This document shows, piece by piece, positions 1 through 11,118 of a stretch of DNA of 48,537 bases (its first letter is position 1; the number at the start of each line of letters is the position of its first letter). A program made the position numbers and the translations under genes. A model generated the notes under the pieces. The model did not search any database and was not told where the DNA came from. It worked only from the letters and a program-made list of their open reading frames with translations. The stretch comes from Deltaproteobacteria bacterium (lineage in GTDB: Bacteria > Myxococcota_A > UBA9160 > UBA4427). The stretch covers positions 1-48,537 of the forward strand of contig JAJDAO010000005.1 in NCBI GenBank assembly GCA_029261835.1, written 5' to 3'.

Positions 1-716
1 GCACTCGTGCACTCGGGGAGTGAAGAGAGGGGGCGGCCGTCGCACAGGCCGTCGTCGTCGCTGTCCGGGTCGAGCGGATCGGTTGTTCCGGACTCGACCT
101 CCGCGCAGTTGGAGACGCCGTCCTCATCTGTGTCCGCATCCTGGACGGGCGTTCCGCTCAGGTTGATAAGGTCGACTCCCGTCTCATTCGCGGGCTCGTT
201 GTTCGCATTCGTGACCATCGCCACGTCTTCGACGCAGAGCATCAGCTCGGCCCAGGTCCCTTCGTAGACATCCCAGCCCTCCGCCTCGTCGATCGTCACG
301 CTGTAGGACCGCCACTCGGCAGTGCGTTCAATGCCCCACCAGGCGAAGCTCGCCTTGCCGCCCGGACCCCACAGCTCCACGATTGGGCCCCAGACGCTGG
401 GCGACCCGATGTCATCGACGAGAATCGCGTAGAAGGAGAGCGTGGAAACGCCGTCGAGGGTGGTGTAGTCGCCGGTGTATTCCACGGGTGCGCTGATGGC
501 CGAGTTGCCGTTGCTGTTGGCCACGGTCCTCAGCCAGCCACCGGGAAAACCGCCGACGCCCTCCCAGAAGACGGCGTCGCCGCGCGGCACGCCGGTTGGT
601 TCAGCCGCGGTCCACCCGTCGAGACCGATGGTGAAATCGCTCAGCTCTACGGCGCTAGCGGGCGACGCGCCCAAGACCAGTGTCGTGGAGAGAAGAATGA
701 ACGCGTAACGATCCAC
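1..716 (-). CDS. Secreted protein with thrombospondin type 3 repeats (3' end outside window)
   Basis: About 238 codons are visible and the frame stays open to the window edge, so the C-terminus is missing. A GTG start at 716 follows a purine-rich Shine-Dalgarno-like stretch (GGGAAGGGA). The first 22 residues form a signal peptide (hydrophobic core FILLSTTLVLG, cleavage after SPASA). The middle (about residues 23-180) is a beta-rich globular domain with phrases such as SDFTIGLDGW and FWEGVGGFPGGWLR, which resembles laminin-IV/carbohydrate-binding type domains. From about residue 200 come acidic Ca-binding repeats (DADTDEDGVSN, DPDSDDDGLCDG) typical of thrombospondin type 3. It is probably an exported, calcium-stabilised surface protein. 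The substrate or partner is unknown. It could be the N-terminal part of a longer surface-anchored protein. Confidence 0.7.
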   Translation of the reverse strand, partial: MDRYAFILLSTTLVLGASPASAVELSDFTIGLDGWTAAEPTGVPRGDAVFWEGVGGFPGGWLRTVANSNGNSAISAPVEYTGDYTTLDGVSTLSFYAILVDDIGSPSVWGPIVELWGPGGKASFAWWGIERTAEWRSYSVTIDEAEGWDVYEGTWAELMLCVEDVAMVTNANNEPANETGVDLINLSGTPVQDADTDEDGVSNCAEVESGTTDPLDPDSDDDGLCDGRPLSSLPECTS

Positions 717-1102
717 GATCTTTCCCTTCCCGTGGGCCCTGCCGTGCCCGAGAAAAGCACGTCGCCACCGCCCCGCTCAGCAACCCACACGATCTCAATG
801 TCTTCGTCCATCCTCTCACGGTCGGAAGACTTCGGTCAAGAAGCTTGCCAACCCGCAGCTGCTACGTCTTCTGTCTCATCCGCTGGTCGACTGGCCAGTC
901 CACGACTGGTGGCTGCGCCTACGCCACGGTGAGTGTCAGGGACGACGAGCACCTGGCGAACGTCATCGCGAAGCGGTGAGCTTGTCTCGCTCACTCTTCC
1001 GAAAGCTCCTGCTTTCGTAAGAGTGTCGAAGGCGAAGCAAGATCTCTCGTGCATTCTACTGAGACCGCCCTTGTCCGGCTGCCTCGCGACGCGGCGAACG
1101 GC
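717..1102. other. Non-coding stretch between two leftward genes
   Basis: I see no convincing gene here. Open frames lack signals and overlap each other. The stretch holds the leader of the TSP3 gene (next to 716) and a strong hairpin near the phosphodiesterase end. Confidence 0.5.
993..1024 (-). terminator. Hairpin downstream of the phosphodiesterase gene
   Basis: The arms ACTCTTCCGAAAGC and GCTTTCGTAAGAGT pair over 14 positions with a single mismatch and a TCCT loop. It sits after the stop at 1103 of the leftward phosphodiesterase gene. There is no T-tract on either side, so intrinsic termination is not certain. Confidence 0.4.
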
Positions 1103-2485
1103 CTACTCGACGTAGCCGAGAGCGCGGAGCTCTTCGATGATCGTCTCCTCGAGCGCGGGTTCGTCATCTCTGACGCGCTCGATGGGTGTCGAGTCATAGG
1201 TTGGGACCGAACCCAGGGCATCCGCGCGAAGAAAGCTCGCCCGTGTGCCCGTCATGTCGGCTGCCGGGGGCAGGCCGAACCAGGCAAGCAGGGTCGGCGC
1301 CACATCGGCAGGCTTCATCCCATGCATCTCACTCCCCGGAGCGAGCCCCGGTCCGCGCATGTACAGGATGCCGTCGCGGGCGGCCGAGCTCGCGTGGATC
1401 CCCTGTGGATGCTCGGGCTTCGTACGCGCTTCGAAGCCGTGGTCCGAGACGACGAGAATGAGGTCGTCGGGACCGTATCGGGCCAGCAGCAGACCGATCA
1501 GATGATCGACGTGGCGGTAGTAGTCCCGAAGAGCGGCGGAATCCCGAGCCACGTCCTTGGGCGACTGGCGCAACGGCTCGGGACTGTCTTTCTGCGGCGA
1601 CAGGGCGGACCACAAGAAGTGGGAGACGCGGTCGACCCCCGGTAGATAGACCATCAACAGGTCGGGGTGGAGTTGGGCCTCGACGTCGAGCGCGACGCGG
1701 GCGAGCAGCGCGTCTTCTTTGAAGAAGTCCGAGAGCGCCTCCGGCAGCCCTTCGGCGGGCTTGCCGTACTTCGTGGCGAAAGGGTTCGGCTGGCCGTCGC
1801 CGACGCTGAAGGGATTGGGGATCGGTGTCAGCGGATCTTCGTTCCCGACATGTGCTGCGAAACGCGAGACCCACTCGGGTGGATGAGCGAAGGGTACTCG
1901 ACGCTCCGGAGCAGCCACAGTTCCCGGGTCGTCTCGGGTCTTTGCGTCCACGAAGATCTTGATTGCAGCCAACCTCCGGTTGATGCTGCCCGGTATCGCG
2001 TGGTCGGAGATCATGACCCCCTTCAGCATCTCGGGTGGATGCGAGATGAGCCAGTTCACGACACCGACGGTCTTCCCCGCGTCGCTCAGGATGTTCCAGA
2101 CCGCGTGAGCCTTGCGATCCTTGCTGCTGTAGAGGCGCCGTCGGCCGCTGGGATCGACGTGTATGAAGTTGTGAATGCCGTGGGCCTCGGGCTCCTTGCC
2201 CGTCGCCACCGAGGTCCAGATTCGCGGAGAGAGAAGTGGAAAGTCCGCACGCAGCAGGCCCGAACTCCCCGTGCGTGCGAGCGCCGCGAGGCTCGGGAGA
2301 TCGCCCGCCTCGATCAGCTTCTTGATGAGCAAGTGGCTGGCGCCGTCAACGCCGATCATCAGCGCTCGCCCAGCGCGCTCCGCTCCCTCTGACGGCCCAC
2401 CTTCCAGCAACATCAGGATTGCGAGAAGGGCGCCCATCGCGGCCCGAAGGGTCGTGCGCTGTCGGTTCGCAGGAAGATCCTTCAT
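1103..2485 (-). CDS. Type I phosphodiesterase/alkaline phosphatase superfamily protein, secreted
   Basis: 460 aa. It is likely a metal-dependent phosphodiesterase or phosphatase of the AP superfamily acting in the periplasm. The metal-site motifs appear in the usual order: IGVDGA (first Asp), SPRIWTSVATGK (nucleophile region with Thr/Ser), PGVDRVSHFLW (Asp and His), VSDHGFEAR (Asp-His) and HPQGIH (last His). The N-terminus has a hydrophobic segment (MGALLAILMLLEGG) after basic residues, consistent with a signal peptide. I start at the ATG at 2485; an upstream in-frame extension to 2584 has no export signal. A TATACT hexamer lies at 2492-2497 on this strand, so the mRNA may have almost no leader. 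The neighbour is divergent. The substrate cannot be told from sequence; nucleotide pyrophosphatase, phospholipid or phosphonate hydrolase roles all occur in this family. Confidence 0.85.
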   Translation of the reverse strand: MKDLPANRQRTTLRAAMGALLAILMLLEGGPSEGAERAGRALMIGVDGASHLLIKKLIEAGDLPSLAALARTGSSGLLRADFPLLSPRIWTSVATGKEPEAHGIHNFIHVDPSGRRRLYSSKDRKAHAVWNILSDAGKTVGVVNWLISHPPEMLKGVMISDHAIPGSINRRLAAIKIFVDAKTRDDPGTVAAPERRVPFAHPPEWVSRFAAHVGNEDPLTPIPNPFSVGDGQPNPFATKYGKPAEGLPEALSDFFKEDALLARVALDVEAQLHPDLLMVYLPGVDRVSHFLWSALSPQKDSPEPLRQSPKDVARDSAALRDYYRHVDHLIGLLLARYGPDDLILVVSDHGFEARTKPEHPQGIHASSAARDGILYMRGPGLAPGSEMHGMKPADVAPTLLAWFGLPPAADMTGTRASFLRADALGSVPTYDSTPIERVRDDEPALEETIIEELRALGYVE

Positions 2486-2710
2486 TCGCGGAGTATACAG
2501 AGGCGAAGGATCGTGCGTCTCGCTCTCCAGTGGGCCAGCTGCGCAGAGCCCGCACGGCACGAATGGGGTTTTCGATAGGGGCAAGCGAGCGCAAGGAGGG
2601 GAGATGGCAGTGGCCTGGCGGAGTGTGTAACACTTGTCAGTGAAAATCGATTATTGCCAAGTCGACGGAGTTCGTTTCTGCGACGCTCCCCGGTCTGATT
2701 GGAGGTACCG

Positions 2711-4531
2711 ATGGTCTCGATGACGAGAGTGATGGAGGCAATCCGGAACGCAGGTCTGGCAACGCTGGCGGCCATGTATGTGCTGGGCGTAGTCGCCAGC
2801 ACCGCCGCCGCTGAGAACTGCCCGCTCTTCTCGGAAGCACTGGAAAGTGCGGCAGAAGTCACGAGCAACGGGGGTACGATCAACGGCTCGGTGAGCTTCA
2901 GCTCGGCAGTCAACGGCAACGGTGCGTGCTTTGGATCAGGAGATTCCATCAGCTACTCCAATTCCATCTTCAATGCAGGCGCCGGGTCGATCTCCTTCTG
3001 GTTCAAGAAGAGCGGCACCGACGCGAGTGGTGGACTCGCCCAGATCGGAAACCTAGGGCAGCCGAACAGCCTGGGGGTTATGTACAACAGCACAAGCACT
3101 CTCTATGTCGAGCTCCACAGCGATTCGGCTTCGGCTCAGACCTCTGTTCCGAACGCGGTCTCGGATCTCAGCTTCGCTCACATCGTCGTCAGCTGGCAGA
3201 CGCGAAGCGACGGTGTCCATGTCAAGGTCTTCCGAAACGGTGAATTCAAGAAGTACATGTATGTCAGCGGCAGCTTCGCACCCGCGGGCGGCGGTATGGA
3301 CATCGGCAGGACCGACTGGTACCCAAGCGCCCTGGGTTGCACCGACGAGTTTGCGTTCTTTGACTGGCCCTTGCTGGATTCCGAGGTCTACGCAGAATAC
3401 GTAGTCTCCGGCGATCGCCAGAGCCCGCAGCAGAGCACCCGGCCCGTCAGCACAGGGCCTGTGAAGATCATCGATGGCTCGCTGCAGGTACATGGCAGGC
3501 CGTTCGTGATCAGGGGGGTGGGGTACCAGCCGACTCCCATCGGATCCTGGTCGGATCCGGCGGTCTACACCAACGCGTGCATTCTGGATCGGGACATCCC
3601 GCTGATCCGGGCCATGAACGCCAACACGGTTCGACTCTGGGCCACGCTCCCCGTCGATGAGACGCTGCTCGACAGACTCTTCAACGGCGGAGTCGATCCG
3701 ATCTACGCCATCCTGAGCTTCTGGATCGACCCCGGGCTGGACCTGTCGGATTCGGGTGTTCGCGCCACGCTGGAGAGCGACTTTCGAAGCTTCGTGGCCA
3801 GGTTCAAGAACCATTCCGCCACGCTCGCATGGGCGATCGGAAACGAGCTGAACCTGGCCTACGGCGGGTCTGCATCGGACTGGTACTCCCTCGCCAACGA
3901 TCTCGCCGCGGCCGCCCACGCCGAAGAGGGCAGTGCTTATCATCCGACGCTGATCGTGAATGGGGGTCTGGAGCAGCTCGGCGACACCTTGCACGGATCC
4001 GATGATGTCTCGCTGGACGACGTCGATTTGTGGGGCGTCAACGCGTACTTCGGTGACAACGATCACTGCTACTTCGACTACTACGAGCGGCTATCCAGCA
4101 AGCCGGTGGTCATAACCGAGTTCGGCGTCGATGCCTACGACAACGGTGTGAGCGCTGAAGACCAGCAAGCGCAGGCCGATTGGGATGTTCTGCAATGGCG
4201 AGTGATCGAGGCAAAGACTCTCGGCGGAACCGTGATGGCGTACTCGGATGAATGGTGGAAGTGTGGCAACCCCGCTGCGCACGACACCTGTGGCTTCGTC
4301 CGAGACGCCATGAACGACCGATTCTCCAACGAGGAGTACTGGGGCGTGATGTCCATCTCCGATACAGGCGGACTCTGCAACGACGTTACGCCACGACTGG
4401 TCTACGCAGCTCTGCAGAACGAATGGCTCGTCCCCGGCGTTCCGACCTTCTCTCACGGAGGCTTGATTCTTCTAGCCGTCTTCCTGATGGCCGCAGGAGA
4501 GATTGCCTGCTTGCGGCAGAGTCTTCGCTAG
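2711..4531 (+). CDS. Secreted glycoside-hydrolase-like protein with LamG-like domain and IPTL-type C-terminal tail
   Basis: 606 aa. The ATG at 2711 has GGAGG five bases upstream. There is a signal peptide to about residue 32 (VLGVVASTAAA). Residues about 35-240 look like a concanavalin/LamG fold (ISFWFKKSG, HIVVSWQT, MDIGRTDW). Residues about 255-570 look like a TIM-barrel glycosidase of the GH2/GH5 type: VHGRPFVIRGVGYQP, NTVRLWATLP, WAIGNELN (acid/base Glu in the NE pair), DLWGVNAYFG and KPVVITEFGVD (second Glu). The last 30 residues (VPGVPTFSHGGLILLAVFL, then a short basic end) resemble IPTL-CTERM/PEP-CTERM sorting signals. It is likely a cell-surface or released enzyme acting on a beta-glucan-like polymer. 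The polysaccharide is not predictable. The gene overlaps the convergent acyltransferase by 4 bp. Confidence 0.8.
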   Translation: MVSMTRVMEAIRNAGLATLAAMYVLGVVASTAAAENCPLFSEALESAAEVTSNGGTINGSVSFSSAVNGNGACFGSGDSISYSNSIFNAGAGSISFWFKKSGTDASGGLAQIGNLGQPNSLGVMYNSTSTLYVELHSDSASAQTSVPNAVSDLSFAHIVVSWQTRSDGVHVKVFRNGEFKKYMYVSGSFAPAGGGMDIGRTDWYPSALGCTDEFAFFDWPLLDSEVYAEYVVSGDRQSPQQSTRPVSTGPVKIIDGSLQVHGRPFVIRGVGYQPTPIGSWSDPAVYTNACILDRDIPLIRAMNANTVRLWATLPVDETLLDRLFNGGVDPIYAILSFWIDPGLDLSDSGVRATLESDFRSFVARFKNHSATLAWAIGNELNLAYGGSASDWYSLANDLAAAAHAEEGSAYHPTLIVNGGLEQLGDTLHGSDDVSLDDVDLWGVNAYFGDNDHCYFDYYERLSSKPVVITEFGVDAYDNGVSAEDQQAQADWDVLQWRVIEAKTLGGTVMAYSDEWWKCGNPAAHDTCGFVRDAMNDRFSNEEYWGVMSISDTGGLCNDVTPRLVYAALQNEWLVPGVPTFSHGGLILLAVFLMAAGEIACLRQSLR

Positions 4532-5697
4532 CTTGTTCGTAGACGCATGGCCGGCATCTCGATCAGCCGGAAGCTGGCCCATCCCACCAGCAGCGAGACC
4601 GGCAGGATGGCGAGGCTGAAGGAGAGAAAAGGATACCCCGGAATCCAGTCTCCAACGCCGTACCTCGTCATCACCATCAGGAGCGGGTGGTGCCAAAGGA
4701 AGACCGCGTAGGAGATCTTCCCGACCCAGGAGAGCCATCGGTTCGTCAGCAGCCTCCGCGGCCATCCTCCCCTTTCTTCCCCGAAGACTGCGGGAAGCAG
4801 CACGAGCAGGGAGATCACGCCGTATAGCAGACGCTCGAGTGTCACGGCGAATGGAGAGACGGGGAGGGGCGCGAAGGCCCGTGGGAACATCGGGGAGATC
4901 CCGACCCACGCGAACAGAGCGAGCGCGAGCACCCAGCACGCGGACGGATACTCGGCTACCCAGCGAGCGAAGGCGAAATCCCGCTCGCGTCCGCCCATCC
5001 GCGCGCTCGCGACGGCGAGCCCCATGCCCAGCGCGAACCACACGAACAAGGCCGGCAGTGTCCACCCCGCCCATGGCCCGCGGAACATGGTCCAGGCCGT
5101 GAAGAGCAGGGAAGCGAGCGCCAAGACCGCGAGACCACCGAGCTGCACCCTCAGGTTCCAGGAGGCACCGCGACCACGGCAGATACTGCGAGCACCCAGA
5201 GCCAGAAGCGGAAGCGCGGCGTAGAAGGCGACTTCCACCGAGAGGCTCCACGCGATAGCGAGACCGTTCCAGCGCCACGCCGCGTCATAAGACTGAAGGA
5301 AGCCGTAGTAGACCCACCAGTCGTGCGTGAAGACTCCCTGCAATCCGGGCCAGATGGCCAGCAGCGTGAGCGCCACCCAGTAGGCGGGCACGATGCGCAG
5401 CAGGCGCCGCGAGGTGTAGTCGCGCAACCGATGAGCGGGGGGCCCTCCGAAGCTCTCCACCGCGTGCGGGCGGTAGAGGAGAAAGCCAGAGATCAGGAAG
5501 AAGATCGCCACTCCGATGTTGAGGTGCGAGGTGAAGATCCCGAACCATGCGTCTGCGTTGGCCCTCGACACCGTCCCGACGTGAATTCCGACCACGCACA
5601 GCGCCGCGATCGCTCGAAGTCCGTCGAAGCACTCGAAGCGCGCACTGCGCAGCGGGACCAGCTCTTCCTGCGCTCGTGACCGGGGTTCCGCTGCCAT
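4528..5697 (-). CDS. Acyltransferase-3 family membrane protein (OafA/YrhL type)
   Basis: 389 aa with about ten hydrophobic segments. It probably transfers an acetyl or other acyl group to a cell-surface sugar at the inner membrane. Family marks are the N-terminal FDGLRAIAALCVVGIHVG with the conserved His, FFLISGFLLYRP, and RRLLRIVPAYWVAL. Further on are WSLSVEVAFYAALPLL, WVGKISYAVFLWHHPLL with the late His, and a final FRLIEMPAMRLR. The start is taken at the ATG at 5697; a GTG 14 codons upstream would give no better signal. The target molecule cannot be deduced. The neighbouring glycosidase is convergent, so a shared role is only possible. Confidence 0.9.
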   Translation of the reverse strand: MAAEPRSRAQEELVPLRSARFECFDGLRAIAALCVVGIHVGTVSRANADAWFGIFTSHLNIGVAIFFLISGFLLYRPHAVESFGGPPAHRLRDYTSRRLLRIVPAYWVALTLLAIWPGLQGVFTHDWWVYYGFLQSYDAAWRWNGLAIAWSLSVEVAFYAALPLLALGARSICRGRGASWNLRVQLGGLAVLALASLLFTAWTMFRGPWAGWTLPALFVWFALGMGLAVASARMGGRERDFAFARWVAEYPSACWVLALALFAWVGISPMFPRAFAPLPVSPFAVTLERLLYGVISLLVLLPAVFGEERGGWPRRLLTNRWLSWVGKISYAVFLWHHPLLMVMTRYGVGDWIPGYPFLSFSLAILPVSLLVGWASFRLIEMPAMRLRTS

Positions 5698-5903
5698 GAC
5701 GTTCAATCGTACCCACACCGGCGCGGTTCCGCTCCGCACCCCCGCCCCTGCGCGTGGCCGGTGCTGGGCGCGTCGGTTCGCGCGAAAGCTCGGCGGCCAT
5801 CGGCATCGGATTCCGCCGCCAGTTTGCTGTCAGGCTGCGGCGATCTTGAGCGAACCACGCCCTTTGGTGCGCGGCGTCACCGGGGCCCATCGGACCACAT
5901 CCG

Positions 5904-7520
5904 ATGGGTCCCGGTATGAATACGCAAGCTTCGACGCCGGCTAGATCCGCACGGGCCCGCCGCACTCGCGCGCTGCTCCTTGCGGGTCTGCTTCTTCCCT
6001 GCATTGCTCACGCCGAGCTACGCGACTACACGGTGAGGTGGATCCCATCGCCGAGCGCGCGCGTGGTCGGATACCTGCTGTCGGCGGGCGAGGGCCCCGG
6101 CAACTACTCCCTCGAATTCGATCTCGAGCTGCCCGGCGAGAGCGATGGACAGATGCAATCCCCCATGGAGCTCGAGGGAAGCGTCGACCTCTATCTCGCT
6201 CTTCGCGCACGCGGCGAGGACGGGCGGTACTCGGACTTCTCCAACGAAATCATGGTCGCCAAGGTGCCGATCCCGATCCCGGAGCCCACGCCCGATCCGG
6301 AGCCGATTCCGATCCCGATCCCAGAGCCCACGCCCGACCCCGAACCGGTCCCGACCCCGGAGCCAGAGCCCACGCCCGATCCGGAGCTGCCCCCCGCGTC
6401 CCCCATCGTGGGTGTGGTGGCAAACTCGGCAGGCCAGATCTCCCTCGCAGATCTCGGCGGGAGGCTCAGCGATTTCACGCAGCACGAGCTCGCCGCGCCG
6501 GGCGATCTGCGCCCGGCTTGGTGTGATCTAGACGGTGACGGAGAGGACGATCTCGTGGTGGGTTTTGGAGCCGGAAGTGACGGACAGGTGCTCGTGCTCA
6601 CTCTCCAAGAGGGGCTGGTCGTCGACCATCAGCTGATCGACGCTGGCTACGACAGGATCCGCGTCGGCCGCAGGAAGACCAAGACTTATGCCGAGATCAA
6701 CGGCGAGACGTACCCCGCCTGCGGCGACGTGGATGGAGACGGCGCGGATGAGATCGTTGTGGGCCTGGGATGGGGGGGCAGGCGTAAGATCCACGTCTTC
6801 GATGATGCCTCTGCGGCCTTCGCGGAACTCTGGGTAGGCTCGAAGAAGCGCGTCGACTCGCTCAGGTTTGGCGGTTTCAAGAGGAGATCCGCATCCGCCG
6901 TTCCCGCGCTGGGTGACGTGGATGGCGACGGGCGCGATGAGATCGTCATCGGCAGGGTGACCCGGGGCGTCGGCGAGCTTGCGGTCTTCGATGACGCGAC
7001 CACGAAGTTCGAGGCCATCCACGCGAGCGTGACGTACCGCGATCACGGGCTCGCGCCCCTCATTGTGCCGACACCCTCGGGTGTGGAGTACGACGGCAAC
7101 CTCTGGCCGACCCTCGGAGACGTGGATGCTGACGGCTTCGACGAGATCGTCGTCGGCCTCGGCGAGCGGAGCGGCGGTCGCATGGTGGTGATGGACGACC
7201 AGCTGAGCGCCTTCGCGCTGATGTCTGTGCCCGGAACGCCGGATGGCAGCATCCAGGCTGGCTGGGATGCCTACAACACCGACAACGGGCAGGTCTATCC
7301 CAACCTCGCCGACATCGACGGCGATGGCCTACCCGAGCTCGCCGTGGGCTTCGGAGCCGGCGGCGAGGGAGTGATCCAGCTACTCGATGATCTCGACTCG
7401 GGGTTCGCGCCCTATCCCGAGACGGTGGGGCTCGACGGAATCGTCGACACCCAACTGGGCGTCTGGCTGCTTCCGGCAATGCGCCCGGGTCTCGGGGTCT
7501 TGTGGGACCTTCATGAATAA
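5904..7520 (+). CDS. Secreted FG-GAP/VCBS-repeat protein with Pro/Asp/Glu-rich linker
   Basis: 538 aa. An N-terminal signal peptide (RALLLAGLLLPCIAHA) is followed by a fibronectin-like domain (RDYTVRWIPSPSARVVGYLL to SDFSNEI). Next is a repetitive linker built from EPTPDPEP units (about residues 125-165). The rest is a propeller-like array with five calcium-binding blades, each containing a DxDGDG-type loop followed by hydrophobic strands: DLDGDGEDDLVVGFG, DVDGDGADEIVVGLG, DVDGDGRDEIVIG, DVDADGFDEIVVGLG and DIDGDGLPELAVGFG. This pattern is known from integrin-like FG-GAP/VCBS proteins involved in adhesion or surface attachment. Nothing suggests an enzyme. The start could also be the ATG at 5916 (MNTQAS). 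The gene is divergent from the acyltransferase, with about 200 bp between them. Confidence 0.8.
   Translation: MGPGMNTQASTPARSARARRTRALLLAGLLLPCIAHAELRDYTVRWIPSPSARVVGYLLSAGEGPGNYSLEFDLELPGESDGQMQSPMELEGSVDLYLALRARGEDGRYSDFSNEIMVAKVPIPIPEPTPDPEPIPIPIPEPTPDPEPVPTPEPEPTPDPELPPASPIVGVVANSAGQISLADLGGRLSDFTQHELAAPGDLRPAWCDLDGDGEDDLVVGFGAGSDGQVLVLTLQEGLVVDHQLIDAGYDRIRVGRRKTKTYAEINGETYPACGDVDGDGADEIVVGLGWGGRRKIHVFDDASAAFAELWVGSKKRVDSLRFGGFKRRSASAVPALGDVDGDGRDEIVIGRVTRGVGELAVFDDATTKFEAIHASVTYRDHGLAPLIVPTPSGVEYDGNLWPTLGDVDADGFDEIVVGLGERSGGRMVVMDDQLSAFALMSVPGTPDGSIQAGWDAYNTDNGQVYPNLADIDGDGLPELAVGFGAGGEGVIQLLDDLDSGFAPYPETVGLDGIVDTQLGVWLLPAMRPGLGVLWDLHE
6282..6388 (+). repeat. 42-bp tandem repeat encoding EPTPDPEP linker
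   Basis: Three copies of GAGCCCACGCCCGAYCC start at 6282, 6324 and 6366, an exact 42-bp (14-codon) period. The copies keep reading frame and encode a proline/acid-rich spacer between the fibronectin-like domain and the propeller. Confidence 0.85.
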
Positions 7521-7526
7521 TCCGGG

Positions 7527-8276
7527 CTAGAGACCCGCAGTCGCGCGCGTGCGAATCCAGCGCTCGTAGGCCTGAGGCGGGAAGAAGGCCAGTCCGAGGC
7601 AGATCGCAGAGCTCAGCCCCAGGCCGGCGAGGATCGGATTCCAGACTGGCGAAGCCAGGAGATCTCCGCCGATGACCTCTCCGACGGCATAGATGGCGAA
7701 GGTCGCCGAGGCGATCGCGGAGGCGCGGCCCCAGAGAAGAACGCGATCGAGCACGACTGGATTCCCGAGCCCCAGGGCGAATCTGCGCCGGAGCATTCGG
7801 GCGTATCGGAATGATTCGGTCGCAGTCCACGCGAGAATTGCCGACTGGATCACGTTGAAGCCCCGGATGAAGAGAGCGGGATCCTCGTGTGTTGCGACCG
7901 CGAGGTAGCCGGTCGCCAGGCCCTGCCCGACGCCGAGGCCGGCGAGCCCCAGTGCGGATGCGAACACCGCTGCCCAGGCGGCTCTGCTTCCCGGGCGGAA
8001 GACGAGAGTCGTGAACAGTGCGATCGCGAGGATGCCCGTCGCGCCACAGTGCACGGCTGTGATCATCGCCACCGCACGGCCGTCGTCGCTGAGAAGTGAG
8101 TCGGATCGGGCGAGCAGGTTGAGGATATAGTCGAGCCCGCCCAGTGCGAAGAGCCCAAACCCCAGGGCAAACTCCGGCTTTTGCCGGGTGCGCGCCGCGA
8201 GCAGCAGCAGCTTCCCGCCGACCACCAGACTGGTGACGATGAACGCGCCGACGCCGATCTCACCTATTCCGGTCAT
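7527..8276 (-). CDS. Unknown integral membrane protein, about seven TM segments
   Basis: 249 aa. I do not recognise a family. The translation is dominated by hydrophobic stretches (IGVGAFIVTSLVVGGKLLLL, FALGFGLFALGGLDYILNLL, MITAVHCGATGILAIALFTT, AAVFASALGLAGLGVGQGLA, then further segments to ICLGLAFFPP), about seven helices with Arg-rich loops (RMLRRRFALG) between. The layout resembles seven-helix membrane proteins, but no retinal Lys or other key residue can be assigned. The ATG at 8276 is the first that precedes the hydrophobic part. Frames extending further upstream run into the divergent amidohydrolase gene and are shadows. It ends 6 bp from the convergent FG-GAP gene. Confidence 0.65.
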   Translation of the reverse strand: MTGIGEIGVGAFIVTSLVVGGKLLLLAARTRQKPEFALGFGLFALGGLDYILNLLARSDSLLSDDGRAVAMITAVHCGATGILAIALFTTLVFRPGSRAAWAAVFASALGLAGLGVGQGLATGYLAVATHEDPALFIRGFNVIQSAILAWTATESFRYARMLRRRFALGLGNPVVLDRVLLWGRASAIASATFAIYAVGEVIGGDLLASPVWNPILAGLGLSSAICLGLAFFPPQAYERWIRTRATAGL

Positions 8277-8435
8277 AGGAGTGGTTTCGGTCGGCAGGCG
8301 GCCAGTCTTGACGAAGGGCCGTGTTTCTCCGCCCGCCCGGCCCGCGATTCCGCGGGCGGGGCCCGAGCGAGAGGCTGTAGACTCGCCGGCGTCGAACCGT
8401 GCACCCCAGCCCGAAGTGGGCACCGGAGGAAGACA

Positions 8436-11029
<2,594 letters not shown>

Positions 11030-11077
11030 GACACGTTCGTCGGCGCGCAAGGGACTTGACCCGGTCTTGTGCTCACG

Positions 11078-11115
11078 CAGCGCCCGCGGCTCGAGGCGAT
11101 CCGCGAGCGGCGCTG
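11078..11115. terminator. Strong hairpin between convergent genes
   Basis: Outer arms CAGCGCC/GGCGCTG and inner arms CGCGG/CCGCG form a two-part stem in the gap between the convergent frmA and TIGR03545 genes. No T-tract follows on either strand. The position suggests a bidirectional transcription end. Confidence 0.5.
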
Positions 11116-11118
11116 TCG

